A stretch of 64,000 bases of DNA from Caccovivens sp964594865 (GTDB taxonomy: Bacteria > Bacillota > Clostridia > Christensenellales > UBA1242). Numbering within the stretch: the first letter of the stretch is position 1; the number at the start of each line of letters is the position of its first letter. The DNA lies in assembly GCA_964594865.1 (NCBI GenBank), contig CAZQMZ010000003.1, positions 1 through 64,000 of the forward strand, in the 5' to 3' direction. The position numbers and the translations under genes are program-made. The notes beneath the pieces are model-generated. The model was not told where the DNA came from and searched no databases. It saw only the letters and a program-made list of their open reading frames with translations. This document shows positions 32,135 to 40,286 of this stretch, in pieces.

Positions 32135-32420
32135 TCACCTGTATGCTAACAAAAAAATCGCCCAAACTATTAGGACGATCGACAAACCGTGGTACCACCT
32201 AACTTCATGTTGACCTCAATCAACACCTTATTAAGACAATTTACGCATGTCAAACGGCAACTTCTACGCAAGAAATTCTACATTCTTCTGCTTCATTTCT
32301 CTTCAAAGCACAGCTGGTGAAAGTGAATTCAGTTTTCCGCCCCAACCTTTTCTCAGCAACAAGGTTCTCTGTGTGGAGTTTTTGAAAACTTACTGGTCTT
32401 TCGTCATCGCCTTTAATGAG
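32135..32420 (-). promoter_or_regulatory. T-box riboswitch (tRNA-Phe) upstream of pheST
   Basis: On the minus strand: stem I with GATGACGAAAGACCAGTAA, a specifier loop with GAATTCAC in which TTC (32327-32325) is the Phe codon, the T-box sequence AGGTGGTACCACGGT (32200-32186) and then a terminator stem GATCGTCC/GGGCGAT (32179-32157) with a T-run. Uncharged tRNA-Phe would stabilise the antiterminator and let pheS-pheT be read. This fills most of the gap between pheS and the RluA-type gene. Confidence 0.93.
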
Positions 32421-32423
32421 AAT

Positions 32424-32453
32424 ATTCTAACATATCCACCCTTTTGTTGTCAA
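32424..32453 (-). promoter_or_regulatory. Promoter of the T-box leader
   Basis: TTGACA (32453-32448), 18-bp spacer, TAGAAT (32429-32424) on the minus strand. Confidence 0.75.
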
Positions 32454-32471
32454 ACATTTTTCATAAATATT

Positions 32472-32499
32472 TTGAGTATGAAAAAAGTTGTGGTATAAT
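32472..32499 (+). promoter_or_regulatory. Promoter giving a leaderless mRNA for the pseudouridine synthase
   Basis: TTGAGT (32472-32477), 16-bp spacer, TATAAT (32494-32499), then six bases and ATG 32506. Confidence 0.65.
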
Positions 32500-32505
32500 C
32501 AAAAA

Positions 32506-33423
32506 ATGAGAAAATTCGAAAACAATTTTGAAACGCTTAACATTGAAGAAATCTCTTCGCTCAAACAACCAACAATTTTCTTTTTTTTGAAAGAGCATGG
32601 CTTTTCGGAACATTACATTAAAGACCTACGCCACAAGAAAGATGGCATTCGCCTTAATGGTGTTCCTGTTACCATCCGAGAAAAAATAACGATCGGAGAT
32701 GTTCTTGAAATCGCCAAAAATCCAAGCGCACCTTCTCAAATTGATTTTTGTGAAGGAGATTTAGACATCATCTTTGAAGATGAAGATTTTCTCATTGTCA
32801 ACAAACCTCACAATCTCGCCTGCATCCCAACTCGTTCTCATTATGCCATGAATTTGGGTGGACAGATTTGCAAATATATGCAAGAAACTCTTGAACAGAC
32901 AGACTTTGTCCTTCGTATAGCCAATCGGCTCGACCGTGAAACCGCAGGGATTGTGGTAATTGCCAAAAATGTTCTCGCATACAACTCCTTGAACTTGCAA
33001 AAAGAATATCACGCAATATGTAAAGGAAAAGTTGAGCAAAACATCACCATAGACAAACCCATTCTCACGCTCACCCACAATGGCATCAACCAACAAAAAC
33101 GAATTATTTCTCCAAACGGCAAACCTGCCGTCACCCATGTTGAAATTTTGCAATATCTTCAAGACCCCTTGCACCGAAAAGATTTAACACTTGTGAAATT
33201 GAAACTCGAAACCGGCAGGACACACCAAATTCGTGTTCATATGTCAGAAATTGGACATCCACTTGTTGACGATAGTATATATAATTCAAATTCACAAAAC
33301 TTTGAAAATTCTTCTCACACAATGTTACTTCTCAAAAATATAGTTTTTACACATTTTCGCACAGGAAAAACAGTCACCTTGTCTGTGCCATATCCTGACG
33401 ATTGGAAAATATATAAGATCTAA
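32506..33423 (+). CDS. RluA-family RNA pseudouridine synthase
   Basis: 305 residues. An S4-like RNA-binding region comes first (HYIKDLRHKKDGIRLNGVPV, about 35-85), followed by the catalytic domain with VNKPHNLACIP, the motif NRLDRETAGIVV (catalytic Asp, about residue 145) and LETGRTHQIRVHM...GHPLVDD. RluD-like proteins act on 23S rRNA, but the target cannot be told from sequence. ATG 32506 is chosen: it stands 6 nt after TATAAT, has no Shine-Dalgarno sequence and matches the family start. Closed by a terminator at 33431-33455. Confidence 0.92.
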   Translation: MRKFENNFETLNIEEISSLKQPTIFFFLKEHGFSEHYIKDLRHKKDGIRLNGVPVTIREKITIGDVLEIAKNPSAPSQIDFCEGDLDIIFEDEDFLIVNKPHNLACIPTRSHYAMNLGGQICKYMQETLEQTDFVLRIANRLDRETAGIVVIAKNVLAYNSLNLQKEYHAICKGKVEQNITIDKPILTLTHNGINQQKRIISPNGKPAVTHVEILQYLQDPLHRKDLTLVKLKLETGRTHQIRVHMSEIGHPLVDDSIYNSNSQNFENSSHTMLLLKNIVFTHFRTGKTVTLSVPYPDDWKIYKI

Positions 33424-33430
33424 AAATAAA

Positions 33431-33455
33431 AAACCACGGGTTTTGCCTGTGGTTT
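33431..33455 (+). terminator. Intrinsic terminator behind the pseudouridine synthase
   Basis: AAACCACGGG/CCTGTGGTTT stem (one wobble) with a TTTT tail. Confidence 0.85.
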
Positions 33456-33500
33456 TATTTAACAAAAATTTAAAAATTCTTTTTCTTTTTCATTTATATT

Positions 33501-33523
33501 AACTGTCGAAAATTGTTATAATT
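33501..33523 (+). promoter_or_regulatory. Upstream copy of a duplicated promoter/operator block
   Basis: AACTGTCGAAAATTGTTATAAT, almost identical to the copy 82 bp further on. Contains TATAAT (33517-33522) but no good -35 box, so it may be a decoy, a second operator or a weak promoter. Confidence 0.6.
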
Positions 33524-33575
33524 ATTTTAATTTTTCAAAATTTTAAAAAAATTTAAAAAATTTTTTTGTTTTTAT

Positions 33576-33604
33576 TTGTAAAAACTGTCGAAAACTGTTA
33601 TAAT
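33576..33604 (+). promoter_or_regulatory. Promoter of the Rho-like gene, with repeated block
   Basis: TTGTAA (33576-33581), 17-bp spacer, TATAAT (33599-33604). The spacer contains ACTGTCGAAAACTGT, a direct repeat of ACTGT. Confidence 0.7.
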
Positions 33605-33646
33605 AGTTCTGGTTTTAAGAAATTTTACAAAATAAGGAGTCTTTTT

Positions 33647-34822
33647 ATGTCAAAAAAAATCGATTATGAGTTTAAAAATCTAAGTGAAGCAGATCAAGCG
33701 TGTCTGTCAGTTATCGAATCACTTGGAATCTATGAGCTCAGAGCGCTTGCTCGAGTTTTTGGCGACAATTCGCCAACAGTCTTGAAGAGAAGCGATCATA
33801 TAAAGTTTGTCATGAACAAAATTTTGTCCGGAGAAGATTTGAAACCACTCCCACTTCGTCCAGGCAGACCATATAAAGAACTCTCCAACATTGAAGGCAT
33901 TTTGAGACAACTTTCTCAAATCACAGGAAAGAACTATTCCCTGACCCCAAACATTGATTCGCGCGCAAAAAAAGTGGTGTCTTTCAATCAAATTGAAGAT
34001 GAAATATATTTAAAAAAATCTTGCCCAATTGAAGTTCAAGGAATTGTTTGTGAGAGCGAAGATCAATATGTTTTGTCCGACCAAAACAGCGGAAAATTTA
34101 TTCTTATACCAAAAAGTTTGGATGAAAAAATTCGTCCTTATGATTTTGTTGTTGGTCAAGCAATTTTGATGAACAACAAAGGAGAATATATTCTTGACAA
34201 GATTACTTCAATCAACTTCCAAGAACGAAAAAATTTCGACGCCAAAGCTGACCCATATATTGAAACAATTCCAAGCGAAAGTTTTGAAATTGAAAACAAA
34301 AAAATTCTCTTAGGTTCAAGATATTTGCTCAAAGTCACAAAGTTCAGCGAAAAAGCAGAAAAAATGAAAAAACTTTTGAAGACTTTTTCAACCAAAAAAA
34401 TCATCACTCTCGCAATCACCCCAGATGTTTTCCCAGAAGATATGGTTGCAACAAACTCGCTTGGTTTTTCAAACGTGTTCATGAGCAAATATGACGATTC
34501 ACCTTATGCAACCTATGAAATGTTCAACACTTTTGTTAACCATGTCAAACATCTTCAAGAGCAAGGCTTGAAAATTGCCGTATTTGTTGAAAATATCACA
34601 TCCATTGCAAATTCCATCGACTATGTCAACAAAAACAGCATAAAGTCATTTATGGGACACACAGAAAATGCTGTCAATATGATCAAACAACTTGTTTCGT
34701 TGGCGAAAGCGGGAGAAGGAAATAAGCACACCACCCTAATCACTTCGTTAGACGAATCTGACATGTTCGACCAACTTTATGTCAAATCTGTGTATAAAGT
34801 TTCAAAATTGATTGAATTATAA
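33647..34822 (+). CDS. Degenerate Rho-like protein lacking the ATPase motifs
   Basis: 391 residues. Layout follows transcription terminator Rho: a Rho_N/SAP-like segment (about 26-60, YELRALARVFGDN), a basic linker with RPGRP, an OB/cold-shock-like RNA-binding domain (about 127-190) and a RecA-like domain (about 215-370). In the latter the usual Walker A (APPKAGKT) is replaced by KVTKFSEKA, the catalytic Glu region DERPEEV by PDVFPEDM, and LLDSITRLAR by FVENITSIAN; the Q/R-loop and arginine-finger part of Rho is missing because the protein ends early. The frame is open throughout, so it is not a decaying pseudogene. It may bind RNA without hydrolysing ATP, or modulate a true Rho. Start ATG 33647 has AAGGAG upstream. 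Confidence 0.75.
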   Translation: MSKKIDYEFKNLSEADQACLSVIESLGIYELRALARVFGDNSPTVLKRSDHIKFVMNKILSGEDLKPLPLRPGRPYKELSNIEGILRQLSQITGKNYSLTPNIDSRAKKVVSFNQIEDEIYLKKSCPIEVQGIVCESEDQYVLSDQNSGKFILIPKSLDEKIRPYDFVVGQAILMNNKGEYILDKITSINFQERKNFDAKADPYIETIPSESFEIENKKILLGSRYLLKVTKFSEKAEKMKKLLKTFSTKKIITLAITPDVFPEDMVATNSLGFSNVFMSKYDDSPYATYEMFNTFVNHVKHLQEQGLKIAVFVENITSIANSIDYVNKNSIKSFMGHTENAVNMIKQLVSLAKAGEGNKHTTLITSLDESDMFDQLYVKSVYKVSKLIEL

Positions 34823-34932
34823 AAAATGAAGATTTTTACCAGATTTAGATAATAAAGCCGATTTTTATTTCTCTTTTTGTGTGTATAAATATTTATATTT
34901 ATGAATAAATATCCAAAAACTAGCAACAAAAA

Positions 34933-34955
34933 AAACACGAATTGATCTCGTGTTT
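34933..34955. terminator. Bidirectional terminator
   Basis: AAACACGA (34933-34940) and TCGTGTTT (34948-34955), flanked by A- and T-runs, between the convergent Rho-like and lipoprotein genes. Confidence 0.9.
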
Positions 34956-34968
34956 TTTTAATTCAATT

Positions 34969-36483
34969 TCATGCCGAATGTCTTGAAGAAATGGTTGTTT
35001 TACTCAAAAGTTCATAGTTGTGCGTCGAACCCGACAAGTTGACACGATAGAGATAATAATTTTCATCTGTTTCATCATCGTCGTCATCGTCATCTTCATC
35101 TTCAATTTCTTCAAGTTGTGCATAGAAATATAAATAAGTTCCGTCATAAGCACCAAGTTCAGCATCATAAATTGCTGTCATCGAAAGGATTGTGTTGCAA
35201 GTCACGTTGACTGCAGTGTTTGAAGTTTTGTTGAAAGCAGTTGAAAGGTCCGCTGAATAAATTCCCGTTGTTGTTGAGAAATAAATCTTTCTTCCGTCAA
35301 TTGCAAGAAGGTTGAAATCAGAACCTGTCAGTTCGGTTGATGTTCCGTCCACATCCGCTGTGAGAGTGATCACACCCATTGCGCCATTTGAATTTTTGTA
35401 TAAAAGATTTCCATCAGTGTTATAGAAAATGTAACCAACCGTCTTGTATGAAACATTCCCTGTGCTTGAAGTTGTTGCTGAAACGATCAAATTTATGCCA
35501 CTTGCTTCACCACTATAGAAAAGGTTTCCAACAATTCCGCCTGATGTCGTTTGGAAGTCGTTTGTTTTTCCTGACATATCAGCATAATATGTTGCAACGA
35601 TGCTGTTGCTGTCGGTCTTGGTGTAGAACACAACGTCATTTTCGCGACCAATCAATTCAATTGTTTCACTGTAGCTTGAATAATATTCTTGTGCAGTTCC
35701 GCCAGATAATTCAATTCCCATGATTCTTGTTAAGGTTCTGCTTGAACCACTTTCTGTTGTTGAAGAAAGAGTGTAATAGATGATGCCGTTCCAATCAAGT
35801 GTGCTTCCAGCCTTGCTTTGTTGATATGTTTTTGAAATTGCAATGCTTGTGACATCTTCAGCAATTGTTTCTGCTTTGTTTGTTGAAAGATTGATTTTGA
35901 TCAAGTCTGTCCCTGCAAGCATAACGATGTAATACACCCCGTCCACTTTCAGCACTTCAATGTCTGTGATTTCACCCACGGTTGTGTAGAGTTTTGATTT
36001 GTTGTTGCCGTTCAAACTGCTTTTATATATGCAGGTATATGTGTAGTTATATGAATTTCCGTCCGAACTTGAAACCACTTGTCTGTTTGGTGTGGCATAA
36101 TAGATTGTCTGCCCAAGCACAAACATGAAGTTGCCTTCATAACCTGTCACTTCAGAAGAAACAGTTTCGACGTTTGCTGGAGAATAGTCCCCACTCGTTG
36201 CTCCCAAATCAGCATTTGTGTTGAGTCTTGCAAGATATGTTGTCTTTGCACTTGACTTATAATCGCTGTCTGATGAGAAGCTCGAAGCATCAACAACAGA
36301 GTTGGCGTAATAAAGATAGCCATCCACCATAACTGCGGAATTGCCGTAATACAAAATCTCGTTGCTGGAATTTGTTATATTTCCCACTGTTGCACAGCCA
36401 GCCAGCCCGCAAGAAAGGCAAAGGACACAAAGCGCAACGCAACATACAATTTTTATCCAATTTTTAAGCGCAATGTTTTTCAT
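34969..36483 (-). CDS. Predicted lipoprotein with beta-propeller-like repeats
   Basis: 504 residues. Signal peptide with lipobox LAGC (Cys30), so it is lipid-anchored on the outer face of the membrane. The mature part is Ser/Thr/Tyr-rich with recurring motifs such as VDGYLYYAN, DGVYYIVML, NGIIYYTLS, GNLLYKNS, DGRKIYFST and DGTYLYFYA, spaced like blades of a propeller; this resembles the DUF5050 group. Close to the C-terminus is a run of seven Asp inside a stretch of acidic residues (about 462-475). Function unknown. It is divergent from lgt, whose product would lipidate it. Confidence 0.75.
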   Translation of the reverse strand: MKNIALKNWIKIVCCVALCVLCLSCGLAGCATVGNITNSSNEILYYGNSAVMVDGYLYYANSVVDASSFSSDSDYKSSAKTTYLARLNTNADLGATSGDYSPANVETVSSEVTGYEGNFMFVLGQTIYYATPNRQVVSSSDGNSYNYTYTCIYKSSLNGNNKSKLYTTVGEITDIEVLKVDGVYYIVMLAGTDLIKINLSTNKAETIAEDVTSIAISKTYQQSKAGSTLDWNGIIYYTLSSTTESGSSRTLTRIMGIELSGGTAQEYYSSYSETIELIGRENDVVFYTKTDSNSIVATYYADMSGKTNDFQTTSGGIVGNLFYSGEASGINLIVSATTSSTGNVSYKTVGYIFYNTDGNLLYKNSNGAMGVITLTADVDGTSTELTGSDFNLLAIDGRKIYFSTTTGIYSADLSTAFNKTSNTAVNVTCNTILSMTAIYDAELGAYDGTYLYFYAQLEEIEDEDDDDDDDETDENYYLYRVNLSGSTHNYELLSKTTISSRHSA

Positions 36484-36685
36484 TCAATCTCCAAGTTTTT
36501 GATCTTTTTCAAGTTTACTGTAATATAATACAATATTATTTTCAAAAAAGTCAATAAATTTCTCAATTTCTCAAAATTAATTTCAAAAATATCAGTATTA
36601 ATTTCAAAAATATCAATATATAAAAACAAAAACGGCATTCTTCGACATAAAATTTTCTTTTTGAAGCGGTATTGAATGATTTTAT

Positions 36686-36715
36686 TTGACTTTAACTCGT
36701 CTTTTGAACTATAAT
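36686..36715 (+). promoter_or_regulatory. Promoter giving a leaderless lgt mRNA
   Basis: TTGACT (36686-36691), 18-bp spacer, TATAAT (36710-36715), six bases, ATG 36722. Confidence 0.75.
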
Positions 36716-36721
36716 TTCGCT

Positions 36722-37570
36722 ATGAGTCTTTCCATTCCAAAAGGTTTCAATATTGGAAATTTGCCAATCACTTTCTATGGAGTGATCAGTGCTTTTTGCT
36801 ATCTTCTTGGTGTGATCATCACCATAATAAATGCCAAAAAACGCAGGTTTTCGACAGAAGACATAATCACACTTGCTTGTTATGTCATCCCGCTGTGCAT
36901 CGTTGGCGCAAGGATTTATTATGTTCTTTTCAGTCTTGATTCATACACAAATTTTTGGGAGATATTCAATCTCAGGGAAGGCGGACTTGCTTTCTATGGC
37001 GGTTTGATTGGTGGAACAATTGGTGTGGTGCTTTTTTGCGTCATTCACAAGAAAAATTTTTTGGCTCTTGCGGACATTGTCGTTCCCGGACTTATCCTTG
37101 GGCAAGCGTTGGGACGTTGGGGAAATTTCTTCAATCAAGAAGCATATGGCTATACTGTCACCGACCCTGATTGGCAATGGTTTCCATTTGCGGTGTTTAT
37201 TGATGACGTCAAGAGTCATTCAGGATGCACATGTGTTGGCTGGCATTTGGCGACATTCTTCTATGAAAGCATTTGGAATCTTTGCGTCTTCATCGTCTTG
37301 ATGTTTTTGCTATATCGCGTCGACTTCAAGAAAAACGGCATTATTGGAGGGCTTTATCTCGTTCTCTATGGTGCCGGAAGAGTTTGGATTGAAGGTCTTC
37401 GCACAGACAGTTTATATTTGGGAAGCATTCGCGTTTCGCAACTGTTGAGCATTTTGTTCATCATCGCCGGGCTCACTTTGGTGATTTATCAGTCGGTGAA
37501 AAGATATCTTGAAAAAAGAAAAGAAAGTTTCAACATAATCATGAGAGTTTTGAAAAAGGATTTGAAATAG
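36722..37570 (+). CDS. lgt: Prolipoprotein diacylglyceryl transferase
   Basis: Transfers diacylglycerol to the lipobox cysteine of prolipoproteins in the membrane. About 282 residues, seven hydrophobic segments. Family motifs: GGLAFYGGLIGG, the signature GQALGRWGNFFNQEAYG, and LYGAGRVWIEGLRTDSL. I choose ATG 36722 (MSLSIPKGFNIG): it is 6 nt after TATAAT; a TTG 12 codons earlier lies in the -35 box and cannot be right. No Shine-Dalgarno sequence. Followed by two genes on the same strand. Confidence 0.95.
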   Translation: MSLSIPKGFNIGNLPITFYGVISAFCYLLGVIITIINAKKRRFSTEDIITLACYVIPLCIVGARIYYVLFSLDSYTNFWEIFNLREGGLAFYGGLIGGTIGVVLFCVIHKKNFLALADIVVPGLILGQALGRWGNFFNQEAYGYTVTDPDWQWFPFAVFIDDVKSHSGCTCVGWHLATFFYESIWNLCVFIVLMFLLYRVDFKKNGIIGGLYLVLYGAGRVWIEGLRTDSLYLGSIRVSQLLSILFIIAGLTLVIYQSVKRYLEKRKESFNIIMRVLKKDLK

Positions 37571-37603
37571 TTTAAAATTTCATCTTTTCGGCATAATAAA
37601 AAC

Positions 37604-38098
37604 ATGAATGGACGTGTTTTTGGAATCAAAAAAAGCACCTTGCTCAACCTTTCGGCAATTTTTATATTTGTTGCCTTTGTGATATATCTTTTTCTTTCAA
37701 TTTTTCTGTGGAAAAATGCTGAACTCTGGTTTTTCGGTTTCTGTCTTTTTGTTGGAAGTTATGAAATTGTCAAAAGTATGCTTTTCAAATTTGACAGTTG
37801 CGTTTATATTGGTTCTCTTCTTCTTTTCATCGGCATTTTTGGATTTATCTTTTCTCACAATGTCGCCTACGCTCCATATTTCATTTCGCTTGCGTTTATC
37901 CTTGCATCGCTTGTCACATGTCTTTTGTGCGGACATAGATTTCATTTGATTGTGGCATTTTCGATCTTTTTCGTGGGATTTTATTGCCTTTTATACACAA
38001 TAAATTTGATAACCCTAACAATTTTGCTTGCATTTGTCCTTCCGTTTTTGCTATTATTTATATTGGAGATTATATGGATATGTTTTCACAAGAAATAA
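37604..38098 (+). CDS. Integral membrane protein of unknown function
   Basis: 164 residues, almost entirely hydrophobic with five or six membrane segments and many Phe; short basic N-terminus (MNGRVFGIKKS) and C-terminus (FHKK). No family recognised. No Shine-Dalgarno sequence; CATAAT (37592-37597) lies exactly 6 nt before the ATG, but the -35 region is poor, so read-through from lgt is also possible. Its last 25 bp overlap the start of the DivIVA-like gene in another frame, which points to translational coupling. Confidence 0.7.
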   Translation: MNGRVFGIKKSTLLNLSAIFIFVAFVIYLFLSIFLWKNAELWFFGFCLFVGSYEIVKSMLFKFDSCVYIGSLLLFIGIFGFIFSHNVAYAPYFISLAFILASLVTCLLCGHRFHLIVAFSIFFVGFYCLLYTINLITLTILLAFVLPFLLLFILEIIWICFHKK

Positions 38099-38703
38099 AT
38101 GGATACAATAAAAACGAAGTCGACAGCTATATTCAGCGACTCAAAGTCAGCTATGAAGCAAAATTGATGGAAGAAAAACTCAAAGCTCTTGACAGCGAAA
38201 AACGTATTCTGGACTTGAAGAACGAGCGCTCTGAAATCGAAAACAAAGAAAAGAACATTCTCAATGCTTTGAGCGTGTTTGAAAAAGCGAAAAAATTTGA
38301 AGAAGAGGGCACAAAAAATCTTAATAAACTCATCATAGACAAACTTGAATATTTGGTCAAGGAACTAAATTCGCATTTTCCACAACTCAAAAACGACAAA
38401 ATTTTTGAAGACATAATGAGCGAATTTTCAAGTATTATGAAAAGTTATCGCCAAAATCTTGACAGGATGTCTGACATCACCCGCCCAATTTTTTCGGATA
38501 ACGACAGCATGCGTATGCTTTTGAACAAGATGCAAGACTATAAAAAGGTTCAAGATTTTCCAAAAGAAGTGCATATCACCACAAAAAAGACTCTCCGTGA
38601 TTTTCCAATCAGCGAAAGTGGTTTCAATTTTGAAGAAGCTCTTCATCCAAAAGAAGACTTGTCCGAAATCATGAAAGCATTTGATTTTTATAACGAAAAC
38701 TAA
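38074..38703 (+). CDS. DivIVA-like coiled-coil protein
   Basis: 209 residues. The N-terminus MFSQEINGYNKNEVDSYIQRL matches the DivIVA entry motif (Phe, then GYNKNEVDxY), which in DivIVA binds curved membrane. A coiled coil with alternating Lys/Glu follows (about 20-95) and the C-terminal half is helical. Start ATG 38074 has GGAG 5 nt upstream; six bases later is another ATG. It is shorter than typical DivIVA/GpsB proteins only in the tail. Probable role in cell division or pole organisation. Closed by a terminator at 38708-38724. Confidence 0.75.
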   Translation: MDMFSQEINGYNKNEVDSYIQRLKVSYEAKLMEEKLKALDSEKRILDLKNERSEIENKEKNILNALSVFEKAKKFEEEGTKNLNKLIIDKLEYLVKELNSHFPQLKNDKIFEDIMSEFSSIMKSYRQNLDRMSDITRPIFSDNDSMRMLLNKMQDYKKVQDFPKEVHITTKKTLRDFPISESGFNFEEALHPKEDLSEIMKAFDFYNEN

Positions 38704-38707
38704 AAAG

Positions 38708-38730
38708 AACCACTCTTCGTGGTTTTTTTT
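38708..38730 (+). terminator. Intrinsic terminator behind the DivIVA-like gene
   Basis: AACCAC (38708-38713) and GTGGTT (38719-38724) with T-run to 38730. Confidence 0.88.
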
Positions 38731-38738
38731 AATTATTT

Positions 38739-39695
38739 TCACATAAACAAACTGACAAGAAAACCGCTGACTATTCCAATTCCATATTGCAAAACGAGAA
38801 TGCCTAAATTTTGAAGCGGATGTTTTCTGTTTTTTGTCCAAAGGATGATCAGTCCCACACCCGCACCTGCTGTCAAGCCTGCAAGCAGTGCTGGGAAGGA
38901 AAGTGTGCCAAAGAGAAAAAGTTCTGTCAAAAGCACAGAAGATGCACAGTTTGGAATCAATCCAATCAACCCTGCAATGAGAATTTGAAAATATGGATTT
39001 GTTGTGAGAAGACTGCTCAAAACTTCCGTTCCGCAATAGTTGACCACCAAATTGAGCACAAACGTTGCGACAAAGATATATATGGCAATGTTGAAAGTGT
39101 GATCAAACGCTTCTACAAAAATGTTGTTTCCACAGCAACTTCCATGTTGATGTCCACAGTTGGCTTCGCACTCTGTTGAATGAATATGCCCGCATTCGTG
39201 CACATGAGAATGTTCATGCTCTTTGTTTTCTTCTTCAATCTCATCGTGCTCATGTTCATGTTCTTCAATTTCAACAACAAATTCATGTTTTCGTCTTGGA
39301 CGTATCACCAAATCAATGAGATATCCCCAAATGATTGCCAAGACAAGTTTTATGCCAATAAGTTCAAGCATGCTCACCACACTTTCGACATTCGACAACA
39401 TGATTGGAATGGCTTCATCCGAAGTGGCAATGAAAACCGCAACAAGAGTGCCAAGCGAAACACGGCGTTGAGAATATAAATCAGAAATCACGGAAGAGAA
39501 TCCACACTGAGGAACACATCCAAGAAGAGAAGCATAAAAAACACTGAACTTACTGTTTTTTGAAAGAAACTTTGTGAATTTATGGCTGTGATCATGCGAC
39601 AAAAATGCCACCAAAAGATAGGCAAGAAAAAGGATTGGAACGACTTTCAAACAATCCACCACGGCATCATATAAACTTTCAACAAAAATCTCCAT
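38739..39695 (-). CDS. Putative heavy-metal/manganese exporter-like permease with His-rich loop
   Basis: About 318 residues, two groups of hydrophobic segments divided by a cytoplasmic loop. The first half has LGCVPQCGFSSVISDLY, VSLGTLVAVFIATSDEAIP, the second GLIGLIPNCASSVLLTEL, repeating the PxC theme; this is the layout of the ArsP_2/DUF2899 group (10-TM putative metal exporters). The loop (about residues 140-195) holds HEHEHDE, HEHSHVHECGH and CEANCGHQHGSCC, a likely metal-binding site. Start ATG 39695 has AAGGGG upstream; the longer reading to 39749 lacks one. Metal specificity is not readable from the sequence. Confidence 0.78.
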   Translation of the reverse strand: MEIFVESLYDAVVDCLKVVPILFLAYLLVAFLSHDHSHKFTKFLSKNSKFSVFYASLLGCVPQCGFSSVISDLYSQRRVSLGTLVAVFIATSDEAIPIMLSNVESVVSMLELIGIKLVLAIIWGYLIDLVIRPRRKHEFVVEIEEHEHEHDEIEEENKEHEHSHVHECGHIHSTECEANCGHQHGSCCGNNIFVEAFDHTFNIAIYIFVATFVLNLVVNYCGTEVLSSLLTTNPYFQILIAGLIGLIPNCASSVLLTELFLFGTLSFPALLAGLTAGAGVGLIILWTKNRKHPLQNLGILVLQYGIGIVSGFLVSLFM

Positions 39696-39821
39696 ACTTG
39701 CCCCTTTCGCAGTCAAGTCCATTGTATCACATACAAAGCTCTTTTTCAAATATATTTGAAAATTATTTCAAAAATTACTCAAACTTTATAATATATATTT
39801 TCAAAAATAAACTTTATTTTG

Positions 39822-39850
39822 TTGACTTATCAACAAAAATTTGATATCAT
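39822..39850 (+). promoter_or_regulatory. Promoter of the marR-ABC exporter operon
   Basis: TTGACT (39822-39827), 17-bp spacer, TATCAT (39845-39850). GTTGACTTATCAAC around the -35 box is nearly palindromic and could be the MarR operator. Confidence 0.7.
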
Positions 39851-39871
39851 AGAGAGCAAAAGGAGAAACAA

Positions 39872-40273
39872 ATGCAAACTCAAGAAGAACAATATGATTT
39901 AAGCAAATTTTTTGTCATAAAGAAAATCTGCAACAAATATATATGCGATGGCAAAAATGCCCCATTTGCAATCTTTGCAGAAGCAATTTTAAATCACAAT
40001 TTCCGCACCCAACAGGAACTCACTCAATTTTTGGATTGTGACAAAGCTCACACAAGCAGAACGTTGCTTAAAATGCAAGCAAGCGGATTTGTCAAACCTT
40101 TTTCAAAAAATATAACCTTAACAGACAAAGGAAAAACGTTTGCACTTGAAATACAACGAAAAAAAGTCGAACTGCAAAAAAAACTTATTCAAGACATATC
40201 AGAGCAAGATTTGAAAACCTTTATGAATGTGATTGAACAAATTGCAAACAACGCAAAAAATTTGATTGAATAA
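39872..40273 (+). CDS. MarR-family transcriptional regulator
   Basis: 133 residues. Winged-helix core: TQQELTQFLDCDKAHTSRTLLKMQASGFVKPFSKNITLTDKGKTFA (recognition helix and wing), flanked by helices for dimerisation. The wing is short. AAGGAG is at a good distance from the ATG. The ABC exporter gene starts 13 bp downstream, so this is probably its local regulator. Confidence 0.88.
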   Translation: MQTQEEQYDLSKFFVIKKICNKYICDGKNAPFAIFAEAILNHNFRTQQELTQFLDCDKAHTSRTLLKMQASGFVKPFSKNITLTDKGKTFALEIQRKKVELQKKLIQDISEQDLKTFMNVIEQIANNAKNLIE

Positions 40274-40286
40274 ATAAGGAGAAAAT

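Noticed and set aside
33647..34822. Rho-like gene as a pseudogene
   Set aside because: Frame is open for 391 codons, it has a ribosome binding site, promoter and terminator, and the degenerate motifs are replaced coherently rather than by frameshifts. Loss of function as an ATPase is likely, decay of the gene is not.
37984..38073. Longer N-terminus for the DivIVA-like protein
   Set aside because: It would overlap the upstream membrane gene by more than 100 bp and lacks a ribosome binding site; GGAG sits correctly before ATG 38074.
39170..39290. CAT/ATG-rich repeat on the plus strand
   Set aside because: It is the codon pattern of the His-rich loop of the permease, not a separate DNA repeat.
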